Assembly (NCBI GenBank): GCA_947462335.1
Contig: OX381704.1
Coordinates: 47,682,942-47,746,941, forward strand
Origin: Harmothoe impar
Taxonomy: Eukaryota; Annelida; Polychaeta; Phyllodocida; Polynoidae
Direction: 5' to 3'
DNA: 64,000 nucleotides
This document shows positions 48,601-58,738 of this stretch, in pieces; position 1 is the stretch's first letter, and each line of letters starts with the position of its first letter. A program made the translations under genes and the position numbers. Below the pieces are notes generated by a model. It was not told the DNA's origin. It worked only from the letters and a program-made list of their open reading frames with translations, and did no database searches.

Positions 48601-51600
48601 AAAAATTTATAATGGAGATTTCTTGTTTAAAGATAGTGGTGACAGTTCCGTAAAAATAACTGTGACTTAGGAAAAAACGGTGACCGTAAAAATAACGGTG
48701 AAAGTCCGGCACCCAGTGCTGCCAGTGAATCTCCGTTATTTTAACGGAATTTTGTTTTACAGTGTATTGTTGATGTCGGAAAAACTTATTGGCAGAAAAT
48801 TCATGAACAAAATCGGTCTCTCAACAATCGCCAATTTTCTGTCAGATGATTATGTACAAATAACATGCTCATTACCAAGATGTCCATTATAATTATGATC
48901 GGTATAACCAATATCCCTTTGTATAAAGAATTACTCTCGTCATCCTTTCACAGTTACTGTGGTGACAGGAGGCCACCTATCACCTACTCCTCAAGCAACC
49001 AGCTACGTGTAGAATTCAAAACAGATGTATCTGACACCTTCCGTGGATTCAAGGCTAGATACCAGGCTATTAATGAGACAGACATTCCTCCAACCCCAGC
49101 TCCATGCATTACAGAGGTTACTGCAGACTCAGGGTTTGTGACATCACCAAACTACCCTAAAAACTACCCAGATCAGACTAACTGTGCCTACATCATGCGT
49201 TTAGCAACTGGAGGACAGATTTCCCTAGAGTTTGCAGACTTCCAACTGGAGCATGACAATGCATGCAAAAATGACTATGTAACGGTATGTTACATGTACC
49301 TACCTTTGTTTTCATAAGGCCTATCCAACCTATTCAACAATATGAATAGCAGTGTCTGGGGGATATATGTTGCATATCCATATCCACCGATATGCAACAT
49401 GTTTTAGGCTATTTTGACATTTTCTAACTGAAGAGAAAGATGTCAGATTTGATATTTCTTCAATACTCCCAAGATTGGATATTCCTATATCTATGATTTA
49501 AATTATGACACATCTCATAGGAAAAGAGGGTTTGTCTGATTTTATCACATTTCTAGCCCTATCTGATAATATGGTCCACATAATTATGTACTTATTTTAG
49601 ATCCATGATGGTGACAATGTAGGAGCTAAGCAGATTGGGAGGTTCTGTGGAACCCCTACTGCACGTCTTGTAGCCTCTGGTGATGTCATCTTTATGAGAT
49701 TTGTATCTGATGTACAAGATAATTTCCGTGGATTCAATGCTACTTTCAAAAGTAGGTACGCTTTCTGCAGTTTCTGCCATACATTGTTTTTCAAATAGTA
49801 TCTTCCCAACTACCATTATTGCTATGTGTTACATTGGATTTTACTCTCAAACCGTTTCCCCAAAACAACCCATGGGGAAGGGGGTCAATTGCTTCCATGA
49901 AACCTAATATAATGTGTTACATCCGACAGAGGCCACTTGTGAGAACATGGGAGGAAGCTGTTCAGCAAGTTGCTCAAATGGTGCTGTAGAGTGGGCATGT
50001 GGTGCAGGACTTCAGTGTTGTCTGCCTAAGTTACTCCCTGACAGTAGGTGTAGTGTGTTCAGTATCACTGTGGAGTGTGGTTGTGCTTTTCTTGCTAGAG
50101 TATGTTTCACGATCCCTAAATGTTACATGATACAGTATCAGTTGCCTTGTTAAATTTACCTGAATGCAAGTAGGATTTGACATTATATTGGACCTGTGAA
50201 ATCATAGATATATTCCTGGTTAATTCAGCACTACAACTAACGCATCTAGACTCCTTGCTATTGTTCCTTACTTCAACAATGATAAAACTTTATGTTAATA
50301 CCCATAATTATGTACAGGGGGAATTGGTTAGAAATAAAATATTATAGTCCCCACACCACAGTATCTGTAGAAAAGACCATTCAAAAGATATAAATTAGCA
50401 TTTTCTTATGAATAGACCTATAACTGATTCCATTCTTCATAATTAGAGTGTGGAGAACGGCCAAACGGTCTGCTGGAGGGAGTACATATCGTAGGAGGCG
50501 AACCAGCCAAACCTAACTCCTGGCCATGGCAGGTTTCTCTCCAAACCAACACAGGGTTCCATTATTGTGGAGCAGTCCTATTCAGTGACCAGTGGGTGGT
50601 CACAGCAGCCCACTGTGTGCAGGAGTAAGTATCAAAGCTGTTTTCTCTGATCACCATCTTCATTTTTTAAATAGTAATACCACCACTCACTAGCAGTATT
50701 TACTAGAAAATAGGAATGGAATGAGCTCAGTGATTATGCCCCTTCAATGCATGTATATTATGCATGTGGCTATAATTATATGATGAAAAAAAAGTTAAAA
50801 AGATATCAAAGCTAATAATTATGTTTATCAACGTTTGCAGTGAGACAACTGTGAATCTTGTCCTTGGAGAACATAACAGAAATGTTGTTTCCGGAAAGGA
50901 ACTTCGCCTCAAGGCATCCAAGATTGTTATTGTAAGTGCTCATTGCATCATCTCAGTATGTTTTATGTGGCACAGGGTAGTATCTCCATGCAGTGCAAAA
51001 TTGATTTGCATAAATCCCATTGCTAGCATAAGTGTACTGGATTTAATCGCAGAAAGTAAACCTAGATCATATAGAGAACGGAGACTATAATGTACTACAA
51101 TCTGTGCATCTATTTTACATTTTACATACAGCACCCTGAATTCATCAATTCCTCACCATGGCCTAATGATATTGCCCTGCTGAAGTTGGATGCACCATTA
51201 AAACCCAGCCCCTACTATTCCCCTGTATGTATGCCTGATGACCCAGACCAACCCTTCATGCCTGAGGACACTTGCTACATGACAGGTTGGGGAGATACCA
51301 AAGGTAAGCAAACTTAAGTCAATGTTGACCCAAATAAACTGAATTGATGATTTTGTTTTCTATAGGACAGAAAGACTCCATAATGGACAGAACTCTCTCT
51401 CTCTCTCTCTTTCTTTTGGAATAACAATAGTCATGCCTGATCTGTATTCTTGCTGACCAAGAAGTCTTTTCACATAAAAAGAGGTAGACAATTATTATAT
51501 TGAAGTGATACAGATGAAGGAAATGTGTAGTTACAATGTTTAAAAGAAAACGTATTTACAGGAACTGGAGACAGCACCATCTTGAACGAGCTGCTAATCA

Positions 51601-52748
51601 AACCTCAAACAAATGCAAACTGCAAACTCATGTGGGGAGAGGATTCTATCAAGGACACTAACATCTGTGTAGGCACTGGAGAAGTAGGCTCCTGTCAGGT
51701 CAGTACAGCAACATGTTTGTGACCAATGGTGAAACTTGCTCTTAGGAACGAACTGAACTAGGGCTATGATGCATTTTATGTTATCAATGTTAGCTATGTT
51801 TTAAGATTATAGATGGTAACGGTATTGTAGGCCTACATGATATTAGCAGGGGCTCTGCCCCGAACCACCTTTTATTTCTTTCATTTTCTTTTTAAAACTG
51901 ATAGCACAACTGTAGCCTATTAAACCCAATTATATATAAGAATACATGAGGTATGTAGTTTAAGAATATGAGAGGTATGCAAATGTCCCGGCACCTGGTT
52001 CAGTGCATTCCTTCTCGCAAGCATGAAACAAGGGATTTTCCAATTAGTGCACCAAATTATATGTGCAAGTAAGGTCAGAGCACCATTTATCATGAGTACC
52101 AAATTAGGCCATGTTTCTCTTTCATGTTAAAGGCTGTGTCTCACGACCTTGGGCCAATGTTTTTGTCTCTGACCGGCCTGAATAAAAACGGGTCATTTAG
52201 GGCAGATGATGATAAAATTGGACAACTGTTGACTAGTTTAGAGAGTTATAACATCCATTAACCTTTTCAGCCAAATTCTATCTCCATCTGCCCTAAATAA
52301 CCCGATTTTATTCAGGCCGGTCAGAGCTGGCACCCGGTCAGAGCTGGCACCCAGTCAGAGCTGGCACCCGGTCAGAGACAAAAACATTGGCCCAAGGTCG
52401 TGAGACACAGCCTAAAGTTTACAATCTAAGTTATATAAATAGAAACGTTTGACAGGTTTCAATTCTGTTAATGTCAATATACAATAAATTGAATTGTTAT
52501 ATTTGCTTTCTAAATGGATAACACAAGAATATTTTCAGAGTTTGGTTGATAACTAACTATACGCATCCTCCAATATGATTTACTTGCAGGGAGACTCAGG
52601 AGGTCCATTTGTCTGTAAGAAGAAAAATGGATGGGTGCTTGCAGGAGTGACGTCATGGGGAGTTCGAGGCTGCAGAACACGGGGTGCCCCCTCCGTTTAT
52701 ACAAGGATCTCTAAATTCCTGGACTGGACAAGGAAGAACATCGTGTAG
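42615..52748 (+). CDS. Secreted four-CUB chymotrypsin-like serine protease
   Basis: Exons 42615-42660, 43170-43398, 43576-43727, 44316-44565, 46549-46700, 46901-47168, 48954-49284, 49601-49751, 49930-50043, 50447-50624, 50841-50931, 51132-51303, 51562-51698, 52590-52748; GT-AG, phase-consistent; 809 residues. Signal peptide 1 to about 19. CUB1 = exons 2-3, CUB2 = 4-5, CUB3 = 6 and start of 7, CUB4 = rest of 7 and 8; Thr/Pro-rich linkers join CUB1-2 and CUB2-3. A six-Cys module (C530-C557) is in exon 9. The S1 domain starts I579-V-G-G, with intact triad H620, D667, S760 (GDSGGP). G754 at the position of Asp189 with S214-W215-G216-type SWG points to chymotrypsin- or elastase-like, not tryptic, specificity. 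Residue before IVGG is His, so activation is not by a trypsin-like enzyme. Likely a secreted, possibly digestive or immune, protease whose CUBs direct partner binding. Confidence 0.94.
42825..43076. mobile_element. MITE with TACACACAGAAAAGAAG ends and GACTCTAA motifs
   Basis: Inverted ends of about 35 bp (GTAGAATCACTGTAACTC against its complement near 43050) enclose repeated ACTCTAAYRTGACTC units. 252 bp, intron 1 of the second protease. Confidence 0.8.
43786..43968. mobile_element. Harbinger-like MITE, second full copy
   Basis: Near-perfect inverted repeats with ends AGCTGGGACTCC, flanked by exact TTA duplications (43783-43785 and 43969-43971). Same family as 14305-14486. Intron 3 of the second protease. 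Confidence 0.9.
45445..45684. mobile_element. MITE with GGGAGTGATCATTTTTTA ends
   Basis: 240 bp with inverted ends GGGAGTGATCATTTTTTATC / TTAAAAAATGATCACTCCC and an inside of G/C runs and AAAATTTGGACCCCTCTTG. Flanks are TAG and TAA. A longer copy lies at 63339-63698. Intron 4 of the second protease. Confidence 0.85.
46251..46452. mobile_element. MITE with TACCGTAAAACCTT ends
   Basis: 202 bp; ends TACCGTAAAACCTTAC and AAGGTTTTACGGTA. The inside has two copies of a GCTTATAGRATTGGC motif. Shares TACCGTAAA with the 16013 and 59429 elements. Just upstream of exon 5 of the second protease. Confidence 0.8.
47722..48766. mobile_element. 1-kb element with TACACTGTAAAA ends
   Basis: The left end (TACACTGTAAAAATATTCCG) and right end (complement of TACACTGTAAAACAAAATTC) are inverted and followed by an ACGGAGAWTCA block. 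TA at each edge could be a target duplication. The right third repeats AATAACGGTGA motifs. No transposase seen. Lies in intron 6 of the second protease. Confidence 0.6.
48954..49284 (+). CDS. Fused exon: end of CUB3 and start of CUB4
   Basis: This exon joins what are two separate exons in the paralogue (36454-36608 and 36951-37165). It runs from YCGDRRPP through the short linker PPTPAPC into [10 protein letters not shown] with no intron. The paralogue keeps a phase-1 intron exactly at this linker, so the intron was lost here or gained there; loss is simpler because all other CUB junctions have it. Confidence 0.85.
49930..50043 (+). CDS. Exon encoding six-cysteine module of second CUB protease
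   Basis: Cysteines C530, C537, C541, C550, C556, C557: spacing C-x6-C-x3-C-x8-C-x5-CC, then LP. Same framework and the same phase-1 flanks as 37722-37838. The conserved MGG after the first Cys and W before the fourth mark a real family. Clip-like or defensin-like fold is inferred from spacing alone. Confidence 0.8.
52131..52413. mobile_element. 283-bp MITE with perfect 46-bp ends
   Basis: Ends AGGCTGTGTCTCACGACCTT and complement are perfect for about 46 bp. A 17-bp unit (GTCAGAGCTGGCACCCG) is repeated three times at 52320-52370 next to the right arm. Flanks AA-rich. Located in the last intron of the second protease; near-perfect arms suggest a young insertion. Confidence 0.9.
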
Positions 52749-52808
52749 ACTATCTATAATCCAGTTTACAAAATCACCACAGATTATGCATGCTTATATA
52801 TGACTATA

Positions 52809-52814
52809 AATAAA
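52809..52814 (+). promoter_or_regulatory. Polyadenylation signal, second CUB protease
   Basis: Canonical AATAAA, 61 bases after the stop codon. Confidence 0.65.
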
Positions 52815-53084
52815 GATACCCTTTCTATGTGTAGAAATAAACAACCTGTACTTACCGTATACATGTATAAATATTGTGTTCTGATCGAGGATACTTTTTT
52901 TTCTGTAGAATACAGTAGTATAAGACAGGATGTTCTTGTTGATATGTGTTGCCAAGGAAACATGATTTTCATTCTGAATAGAAAAAATAAAGAAGCCCAT
53001 TAATAGGACGATTTACGAGGATTACTATGGTCAAAGCAAAATAGAATTACCATTTCTAGATAAAAAAAAATTCAAAGGATCATC

Positions 53085-53445
53085 TCAATCTAAATACTTA
53101 TTCAAAAGTGTTTAGGTTTAGACGCATATTAGCTAAACACTTTCAATAAGTGTTCATGTGTTTAGATTTATAGAAAAGTGTTTAGAATCTAAACACTTAG
53201 GCCTATCTAAACACTTTTTAGAATCCAAACACTTTTTTTCTAAACACTTTAGATGCTAGAAGTATTTTGAACACTATCTTTTAGATGCTAAACACTTTTC
53301 AAAATAGTGTTTAGATAAGTGTTTAGAATCTAAACACTTTGCAGTGTTGAGTTGAAAAGTGTTTAGAATCTAAAAGTGTTTAAAATAACAGACACAATAA
53401 GTGTTTCAATTCTAAACACTTATTTTACAGTGTAGTAAAAGAACA
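53085..53445. repeat. Array of GTGTTTAGAATCTAAACAC palindromes
   Basis: About 15 copies of AGTGTTTAG or its complement CTAAACACT, often paired as perfect palindromes (AGTGTTTAGAATCTAAACAC). Ends TTATTTTACAGTGTA, like the terminus at 48766, so it may be a decayed CACTGTAAAA-family element. Lies between the second protease and the retrotransposon. Confidence 0.65.
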
Positions 53446-53497
53446 CTATAGAAAGTGCAAAAATTATGAATTGTGCTTGACGTAAAAATTGACCTTG

Positions 53498-53653
53498 CAT
53501 TGCTTAGACCCCAGAGGTCAAGGACAACGCAGGATTGGGTTTATAAGATTTATAAATTTTATGATTGAACCTGTATGAATGTAGGTTGTATGTAATATAA
53601 CATGAGATATACATTATTGAGTATGTTTTAACCTATTAAAATATACTAGACCC
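53498..53653 (-). repeat. Split direct repeat B, outer copy
   Basis: 156 bp beginning CATTGCTTAGACCCCAGAGG; near-identical to 53887-54042. Marks the 3' end of the element. Confidence 0.92.
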
Positions 53654-53711
53654 TAAGAACGATGATATAAAATTGTTTTGATATTAATAGATTGAGGTGT
53701 GGGCGGGTGGG

Positions 53712-53886
53712 AAATTGGAAGGTGTTGAGAGGAACGGGCGGAAGGAAGGAATGAGGGAGTTGGTAGGTTGACAGTAATGGTGTGAGTATATGGGGGTAGA
53801 GGGAGACACTGGTGTGAATATAGTTTGTGCCTAATCCTCCAGGGGGAGCAATGCCCGACCGGGCTGTGTACACAGCCCACCAACAT
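53712..53886 (-). repeat. Split direct repeat A, 3' copy
   Basis: 175 bp, begins AAATTGGAAGGTGTTGAGAG; matches 58739-58913 except about two positions. Confidence 0.93.
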
Positions 53887-54042
53887 CATTGCTTAGACCC
53901 CAGAGGACAAGGACAACGCAGGATTGGGTTTATAAAATTTATTAATTTTATGATTGAACCTGTATGAATGTAGGTTGTATGTAATATAACATGAGATATA
54001 CATTATTGAGTATGTTTTAACCTATTAAAATATACTAGACCC
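53887..54042 (-). repeat. Split direct repeat B, inner copy
   Basis: 156 bp, abuts repeat A at 53886/53887 with no spacer. Differs from the outer copy at a few positions. Confidence 0.92.
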
Positions 54043-54138
54043 AAACCTGCCAAGAGATAATGTATATGGATAAGGGTTTATATGGGGTGGTGAGGGAGGG
54101 TAAAATACTATAAGAACACATGTGTGTAGTGTCATTGT

Positions 54139-55248
54139 CTATGAACACAGGGCATGGGATATGGCCCTGTTAACCCCGGTATCTCTTGTCTTCTTGACGT
54201 AGACCCGGTGTGCATTGCTGGCCCAGCCCCCGTACGTCTGTATGTCCAGCTCGCTGCAGCCCTGGAGGTGGGCCTGCGTGGCCGCGGCCCTCCTGAGTGC
54301 ATGGAGAGTATACTCCAGGTGGGACAAGTTGGTGGCTGCTAGAGCCTGTCGCCACACTTTTCTGATGTAAGTTACTGGCACTGGACGTACGGTGAGGGGG
54401 AATGTAATAAGTGGTTGGGCGGTGTCCAGGGTTGGTGAGTCTCTCATGTGCGCCTCCATGGCGGCCACCGGGCAGAAGGCCGGCTTGTGGGCCCGGGCCA
54501 TGAAGACAGTTTTTGAGCTTGTGTACGACTGCAAGTTCTTGGCCCACTTTACTTGCAATGTCATGCCCTTCTTGGAGATGGAGATGTCGGCCAGTGTCGG
54601 GTGCCTGTGGGGGTCCATGCGCCGGATGGATGGTGGGACTACTTCGGACTGCCTGAGGGCTCCATGGTACATGATCAGGGTGGCCGCCCTGGTCGCCCTT
54701 CCTCCAGGGGACCGTGGGGTGGCGCACACCACCCTTCTCAAGTGTGGCATGGATATGGCCCTGTTTGGCTTGTGGGAGTATGTCTTGTCGCGTATTAGGG
54801 CATCCAGGGCCCTGTTGACTCTGTAGTGCTGGAGGTGCTGGAGTGGGGCCCCCGCCAGGAGGGCGTGGGTCCGTAGGTGGGACACTTTGTTCTTGATGGT
54901 GAGGGGCTTGTCGGCTCTCTCCACTCTGTCCTCTATCCACCCGCACACATCCTGGTAAGTGGGGGCGAGGGGGTCGATTCTCATCTGATATGTGAACCTG
55001 AGGAACTGTCTGAGTGTAGAGTGGCGGCCCTTGTCCGTCCCGGGGGCCCGCGCCCTCTTTTGCCTGAGTGCCGCACGTCGTTGTAGAGAACGGTACTCCT
55101 TGTCTGGAATAGATTTGGGGAGAGATGTTGTCCAGTGCGTACAGACAGGGGGAGGACCTACTGATGTGAAGTTCCTGGAGGAGGCGGTCCACGTCGCACG
55201 CGGCTGCCTGCGAGTTATGTGCCCGGCTGAGCCTGTCTGCCAGGACAT
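54139..55248 (-). CDS. Tyrosine recombinase of the Ngaro-like element
   Basis: An ORF of 369 codons. The first roughly 45 are an alternative frame of the RNase H end, so the real protein probably starts near PKSIPDKEYRSLQRRAAL. The N-terminal SAM-like region (STLRQFLRFTYQM) is followed by the catalytic domain with Arg in YHGALRQSE, H-x-x-R in LHALRRAAAT, a GGW motif and the nucleophile Tyr in HRVYVKK. All R-H-R-Y residues are present and the frame is intact. In this class of element the recombinase integrates a circular cDNA in place of an integrase. It overlaps the RT-RNase H ORF, as is usual in the group. Confidence 0.9.
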   Translation of the reverse strand: MSWQTGSAGHITRRQPRATWTASSRNFTSVGPPPVCTHWTTSLPKSIPDKEYRSLQRRAALRQKRARAPGTDKGRHSTLRQFLRFTYQMRIDPLAPTYQDVCGWIEDRVERADKPLTIKNKVSHLRTHALLAGAPLQHLQHYRVNRALDALIRDKTYSHKPNRAISMPHLRRVVCATPRSPGGRATRAATLIMYHGALRQSEVVPPSIRRMDPHRHPTLADISISKKGMTLQVKWAKNLQSYTSSKTVFMARAHKPAFCPVAAMEAHMRDSPTLDTAQPLITFPLTVRPVPVTYIRKVWRQALAATNLSHLEYTLHALRRAAATQAHLQGCSELDIQTYGGWASNAHRVYVKKTRDTGVNRAISHALCS

Positions 55249-57059
55249 TTAACTTGCCGGGGATGTGGACATATACTAGACGCAGGTCATAAGTCGCCTC
55301 GAGCATCCATGCAGCCCTCCCCACATCCAGAAGGACCCTGTCCTTGCCTCTGCCGGAAGTGAGTACAGCCAGCGCGGCCTCGTTGTCGCAGTGTACCCTG
55401 ATGGTGGTACCCCGATTGGCGTTCTTAATGAACGTGTGGAGGGCAATTACGATATTGACGGCCTCCAGGTGGGCGATGTTGTCAACGGGGTCAGCGTCCG
55501 GGGCCACCCTGGAGGCGTATGCGTGCTTGCCGTTGTGAGCGCCTATGCCAGTGCCGCTTGCATCGACGTATATCTCGGTGGAGAACTGGGTGATGGGTAT
55601 CAGGCCCACACCATTCCAATCTTGCGAGAACTGGCCGAACCAGTCCATGTCCTTTCTCATGTCGCTGGAGACATTGATGTACTTGCCGTTGTTGGATCTA
55701 AGGGCATCGAGCAGCCTGCCCACAAATAGGCGGGCCGGTGGTATGCACTTCGCCACATGGAGCAGGCTGCCGACCAGGCTCTGGAGCTGCTTTACTGTCA
55801 TGGAGCGTTTACCCTTGGCCTTGGCGACCTTTTGTCTTACCTCGGCCAACTTGTCATGGGGGACGGATAAGGTCATGGCCTCAGAGTCTATGATCACTCC
55901 CAGCCATTTAATACGGGTTGCTGGGGGTTGGGCCTTCTCTTTAGCCTCGGGTAGGCCGAGCTGCTTGATGATATGTCTGGCGACCAGGTACATGACCGCT
56001 GTAACCCCGCGCGCCTGAAGCATTGATGTGATGGCATTGGCGACTCTCTGCATGTGGGCTGAGCTAGCTCTGGCCCCCAAAGGGCATGGTAAGGTCGCAA
56101 TAATATTGACCTTCCCATCCCACACACAGGAGAGGCCATGACATTGGACAACTGAAGAAGTTCTTGTATGCGCGCGAGATGTCCAACGTGGCCATCATGG
56201 ACCCGGGTCCCATGCCCTGGAGGATGTCTACAAACTGACGAACTGTTGGCAGAGAGTGGTCTCTTTCCACACCCAGTACACAATTCTTAAAGATGTATGC
56301 GTTAACTGAGTGTGAATGAGGGAATGTTAGATCGGTGATGACACGTCTCTCATGTGCCGATGCCTTCTCCCGTGACATCAGGGGGGACACATGGGCCCAG
56401 GGGGAGAAGGGGGGGGGGGGGGGGCGAGTGAATGGGCCCTGCATGGCCCCAAGTGCCACCTCCTTATTTATGAACTCTTGGATCTGGGCGGGGTAGTCAG
56501 TGGCACTGGAGTGGTTGTGTATCTCCTGTATGTCGCTGGCCGGTCCCATATAGCCTATGGGAAACCCGTATTTAATGTACTGGAGGAGGTGGTAGTTGTC
56601 CTGTGTACGGGGGAGGAGACGCTCCCACGCGTCCGTGTCCAGGGCTGTCGGCAGTGGTATGCGTGCCTGCACAGCGTTTGGAAGTCCTGTGGCTTTAACG
56701 GCCGTATAAATGTCACAAATATTGGTGGGCAGGGTCCCGTATACTGGGTCCGGCCAGTGGGCCCTCCTGTGGGTGCTGAAGGCAGCGGGGGATCCATCCA
56801 CCTGCGGGTCCCACTTGTTGGTAATGCACATGGCACGGATTTTTTCAAAGTCCGGTGACCCGGTTACCAACTGACCGTTTTCTTGATCATATTCGCCTGG
56901 CTGCTGGTCCTTCGGTGGTGTGGCGATGACCAGCGGGGCCGTGCTCGCCGTTTCCACGTGCTCAGGGAGTGTAACGAGCTTTATCCCGGCTGTGGGAGCT
57001 GAATTATTGCTGTCTGGGAGCAGCTTCGGTGATGCGCGGCGCGCATGCACGACTGTCAT
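55090..57059 (-). pseudogene. RT-RNase H of the Ngaro-like element, frameshifted and missing the YxDD aspartates
   Basis: Two reading frames are needed: 57059 to 56064, then 56125 down to about 55090. The frame breaks at a run of five G near 56079 (MPFG then GARASS in another frame), consistent with a one-base insertion. The polymerase shows motif A (MATLDISRAYKNF) but motif C, expected as YLDD, reads MYL directly joined to VARHIIKQLG; the Asp pair and following residues are gone near 55988. RNase H is intact: YVDASGTGIG, HLEAV, HCDNEAAL, LADRLSR supply the four acidic residues. The 3' half of the second open frame after about 55090 is only a shadow of the recombinase. Confidence 0.85.
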
Positions 57060-57209
57060 GGCGGCCTACACCTTCCGGGATGGCGAGTTGTTTACTGTTG
57101 CAGTCTGGAAAATGTGGATAAACAGGTGAAAGTGTAACATTGATGGCCGTAACGGCTTCTGGGGCACTATTTAGTGATGCCAGCTCATATGTGGGCTGAT
57201 GAGCGGCGT

Positions 57210-58592
57210 CTACTGTCCGTTTTTTGGATACCCGGCGGTGTTGGGGGCGTAGGCCGAGGGGGCCTGTGTCCATCCCGGGGCGGCCTGGGTCTGAGGCGGG
57301 CGGTGGTCGGTGGCGGCCGGGGGCCGCATCTTGTTGATACATGCAGTGTAGGGGTGGTTGGCCCGCTTGCTGGTACGCCAGCAGTGTGAGCAGAAGTGCA
57401 GGAAGTTGGTGTTGTGGCTATGGTGGGATCTAAACCGACAACCCTTGTCTGAATTGAAGTCCCTGCAGTATACACCCTGTGCTGTGTACGGGTCCCCAAT
57501 GTCGTCCCCATGGCCGTAGGTCCCATGTCCCCTGCTACTAGCTGACCCTATGACCTGGTTGACTTTTTCGTTCTGGATGGCCTGTGTGTCCGACCAGCCA
57601 AACTCCTGGAGTTCTATACGGTCCCATACGGCCTGTGTCCATGCCCGGACTTCTGGCCACTTTCGGCGTGTGAGGTCACGTGCGACCTCTGAGATATGGG
57701 CAAGGATGTGGTCCCTATCCCGAGATCGACATGCCTTCTTATCTAGGACCAAGGTGATGGCTGCATGGATGTACTCGAAGTCGCCTATCTTATGACGCAC
57801 GTCTAGCTTCTGCTTGGGGGTGTGTAGGCCCTCCCTCTTAATATACATGTATGGCTTGCATATAGGCTTTTTCCCATGGAGCTGGTCTAAGAGTGTGCCC
57901 TTACCCTCATGGTCCCTCTGGGCGTACTCCTCCTGGTGAAGGTACTCGTCTACATATGAGTCGTATGACCATGACCGATCCCTCCTGTGTGTCTCCCTGG
58001 CCCTGCCCCTAGGTGACCGGCTGCGGGAGTGGGACCTGGGGGAGGGGGAGTGTTGTGATCGGCTTGACCTGTGGCGCCTGTCCCGGGACCCACTGCGACC
58101 CCTTGTTTCATGTGATCGGTCAGGGGTGGGTACCCTCACTACCTTGGACTTGAGCTTGGCCTTCTTGGTGGGGGCGCCCTTCTTCGACTTAGACTTGCCC
58201 CCTTTGCGGGAGGGCTGGGATTTATGGCGGGGAGGTGAAATATCTGAGCTGGAGCCAGATTCGACATCAGTATCACCCCCAATGTTGGGGGATTGGGACT
58301 TTATGAACTCAGCTATAGTTTCTATCTGGGAGCTCATCTTGTTGACCTTGGTGGTAACCGTTGTGAGACCGAGCTCTAACTTTGCTACCTTTGTGTGTGG
58401 AGTGGTGGATCTGTCTTTGCTTCTCCCCCTTTTGTATTCCTCCTCCGAAACTGATAGGTCCCTCTTACCCTTTTTCTTAGCTGGCTTTGTCTTAGGGCGG
58501 CCGGCTGACCTGGTACTAGTGCGAGTGCCGGCCGGCTCCTTTTTCTTGGGCGGCATGTTGGGAGCTGTCCCTACCGGCACCCAGGAAGACAA
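57210..58592 (-). CDS. Gag-like ORF1 of the Ngaro-like element
   Basis: 460 residues. The N-terminal third is basic (PPKKKEP, KPAKKKGKR), the middle an Arg/Ser-rich region (about 150-210, SRSRSPRGRA) suited to nucleic-acid binding. A central conserved region (HKIGDFEYIHAAITLVLDKK) and a C-terminal Cys/His cluster (CRDFN, GCRFRSHHSH, HFCSHCW, HPYTAC) complete it; this zinc-finger-like cluster is typical of Gag in tyrosine-recombinase elements. An internal Met (at MPPKKKEP, 12 codons in) is an alternative start. Uninterrupted. Confidence 0.82.
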   Translation of the reverse strand: MSSWVPVGTAPNMPPKKKEPAGTRTSTRSAGRPKTKPAKKKGKRDLSVSEEEYKRGRSKDRSTTPHTKVAKLELGLTTVTTKVNKMSSQIETIAEFIKSQSPNIGGDTDVESGSSSDISPPRHKSQPSRKGGKSKSKKGAPTKKAKLKSKVVRVPTPDRSHETRGRSGSRDRRHRSSRSQHSPSPRSHSRSRSPRGRARETHRRDRSWSYDSYVDEYLHQEEYAQRDHEGKGTLLDQLHGKKPICKPYMYIKREGLHTPKQKLDVRHKIGDFEYIHAAITLVLDKKACRSRDRDHILAHISEVARDLTRRKWPEVRAWTQAVWDRIELQEFGWSDTQAIQNEKVNQVIGSASSRGHGTYGHGDDIGDPYTAQGVYCRDFNSDKGCRFRSHHSHNTNFLHFCSHCWRTSKRANHPYTACINKMRPPAATDHRPPQTQAAPGWTQAPSAYAPNTAGYPKNGQ

Positions 58593-58738
58593 TCTAATTC
58601 AATCCCGAGAAAACCACAAGCATCGACCGATAATATACAATTGTCTGTGATAAGCGTTGTCTATACTTATCTACCGGTGAGTTGTAGGCCTGCGGGTGTA
58701 GAATGGTGACTTGTATTGGTAAGTCTCCGGTGGTGAAC

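Noticed and set aside
54170..55090. Long 3' half of the second RT-frame ORF (Pro/Gly-rich)
   Set aside because: It is the alternative frame of the tyrosine recombinase, whose own frame has all catalytic residues.
54392..58650. Several + strand ORFs of 100-170 codons over the retrotransposon
   Set aside because: Antisense shadows of the GC-rich - strand gag, RT and recombinase; no recognisable domains.
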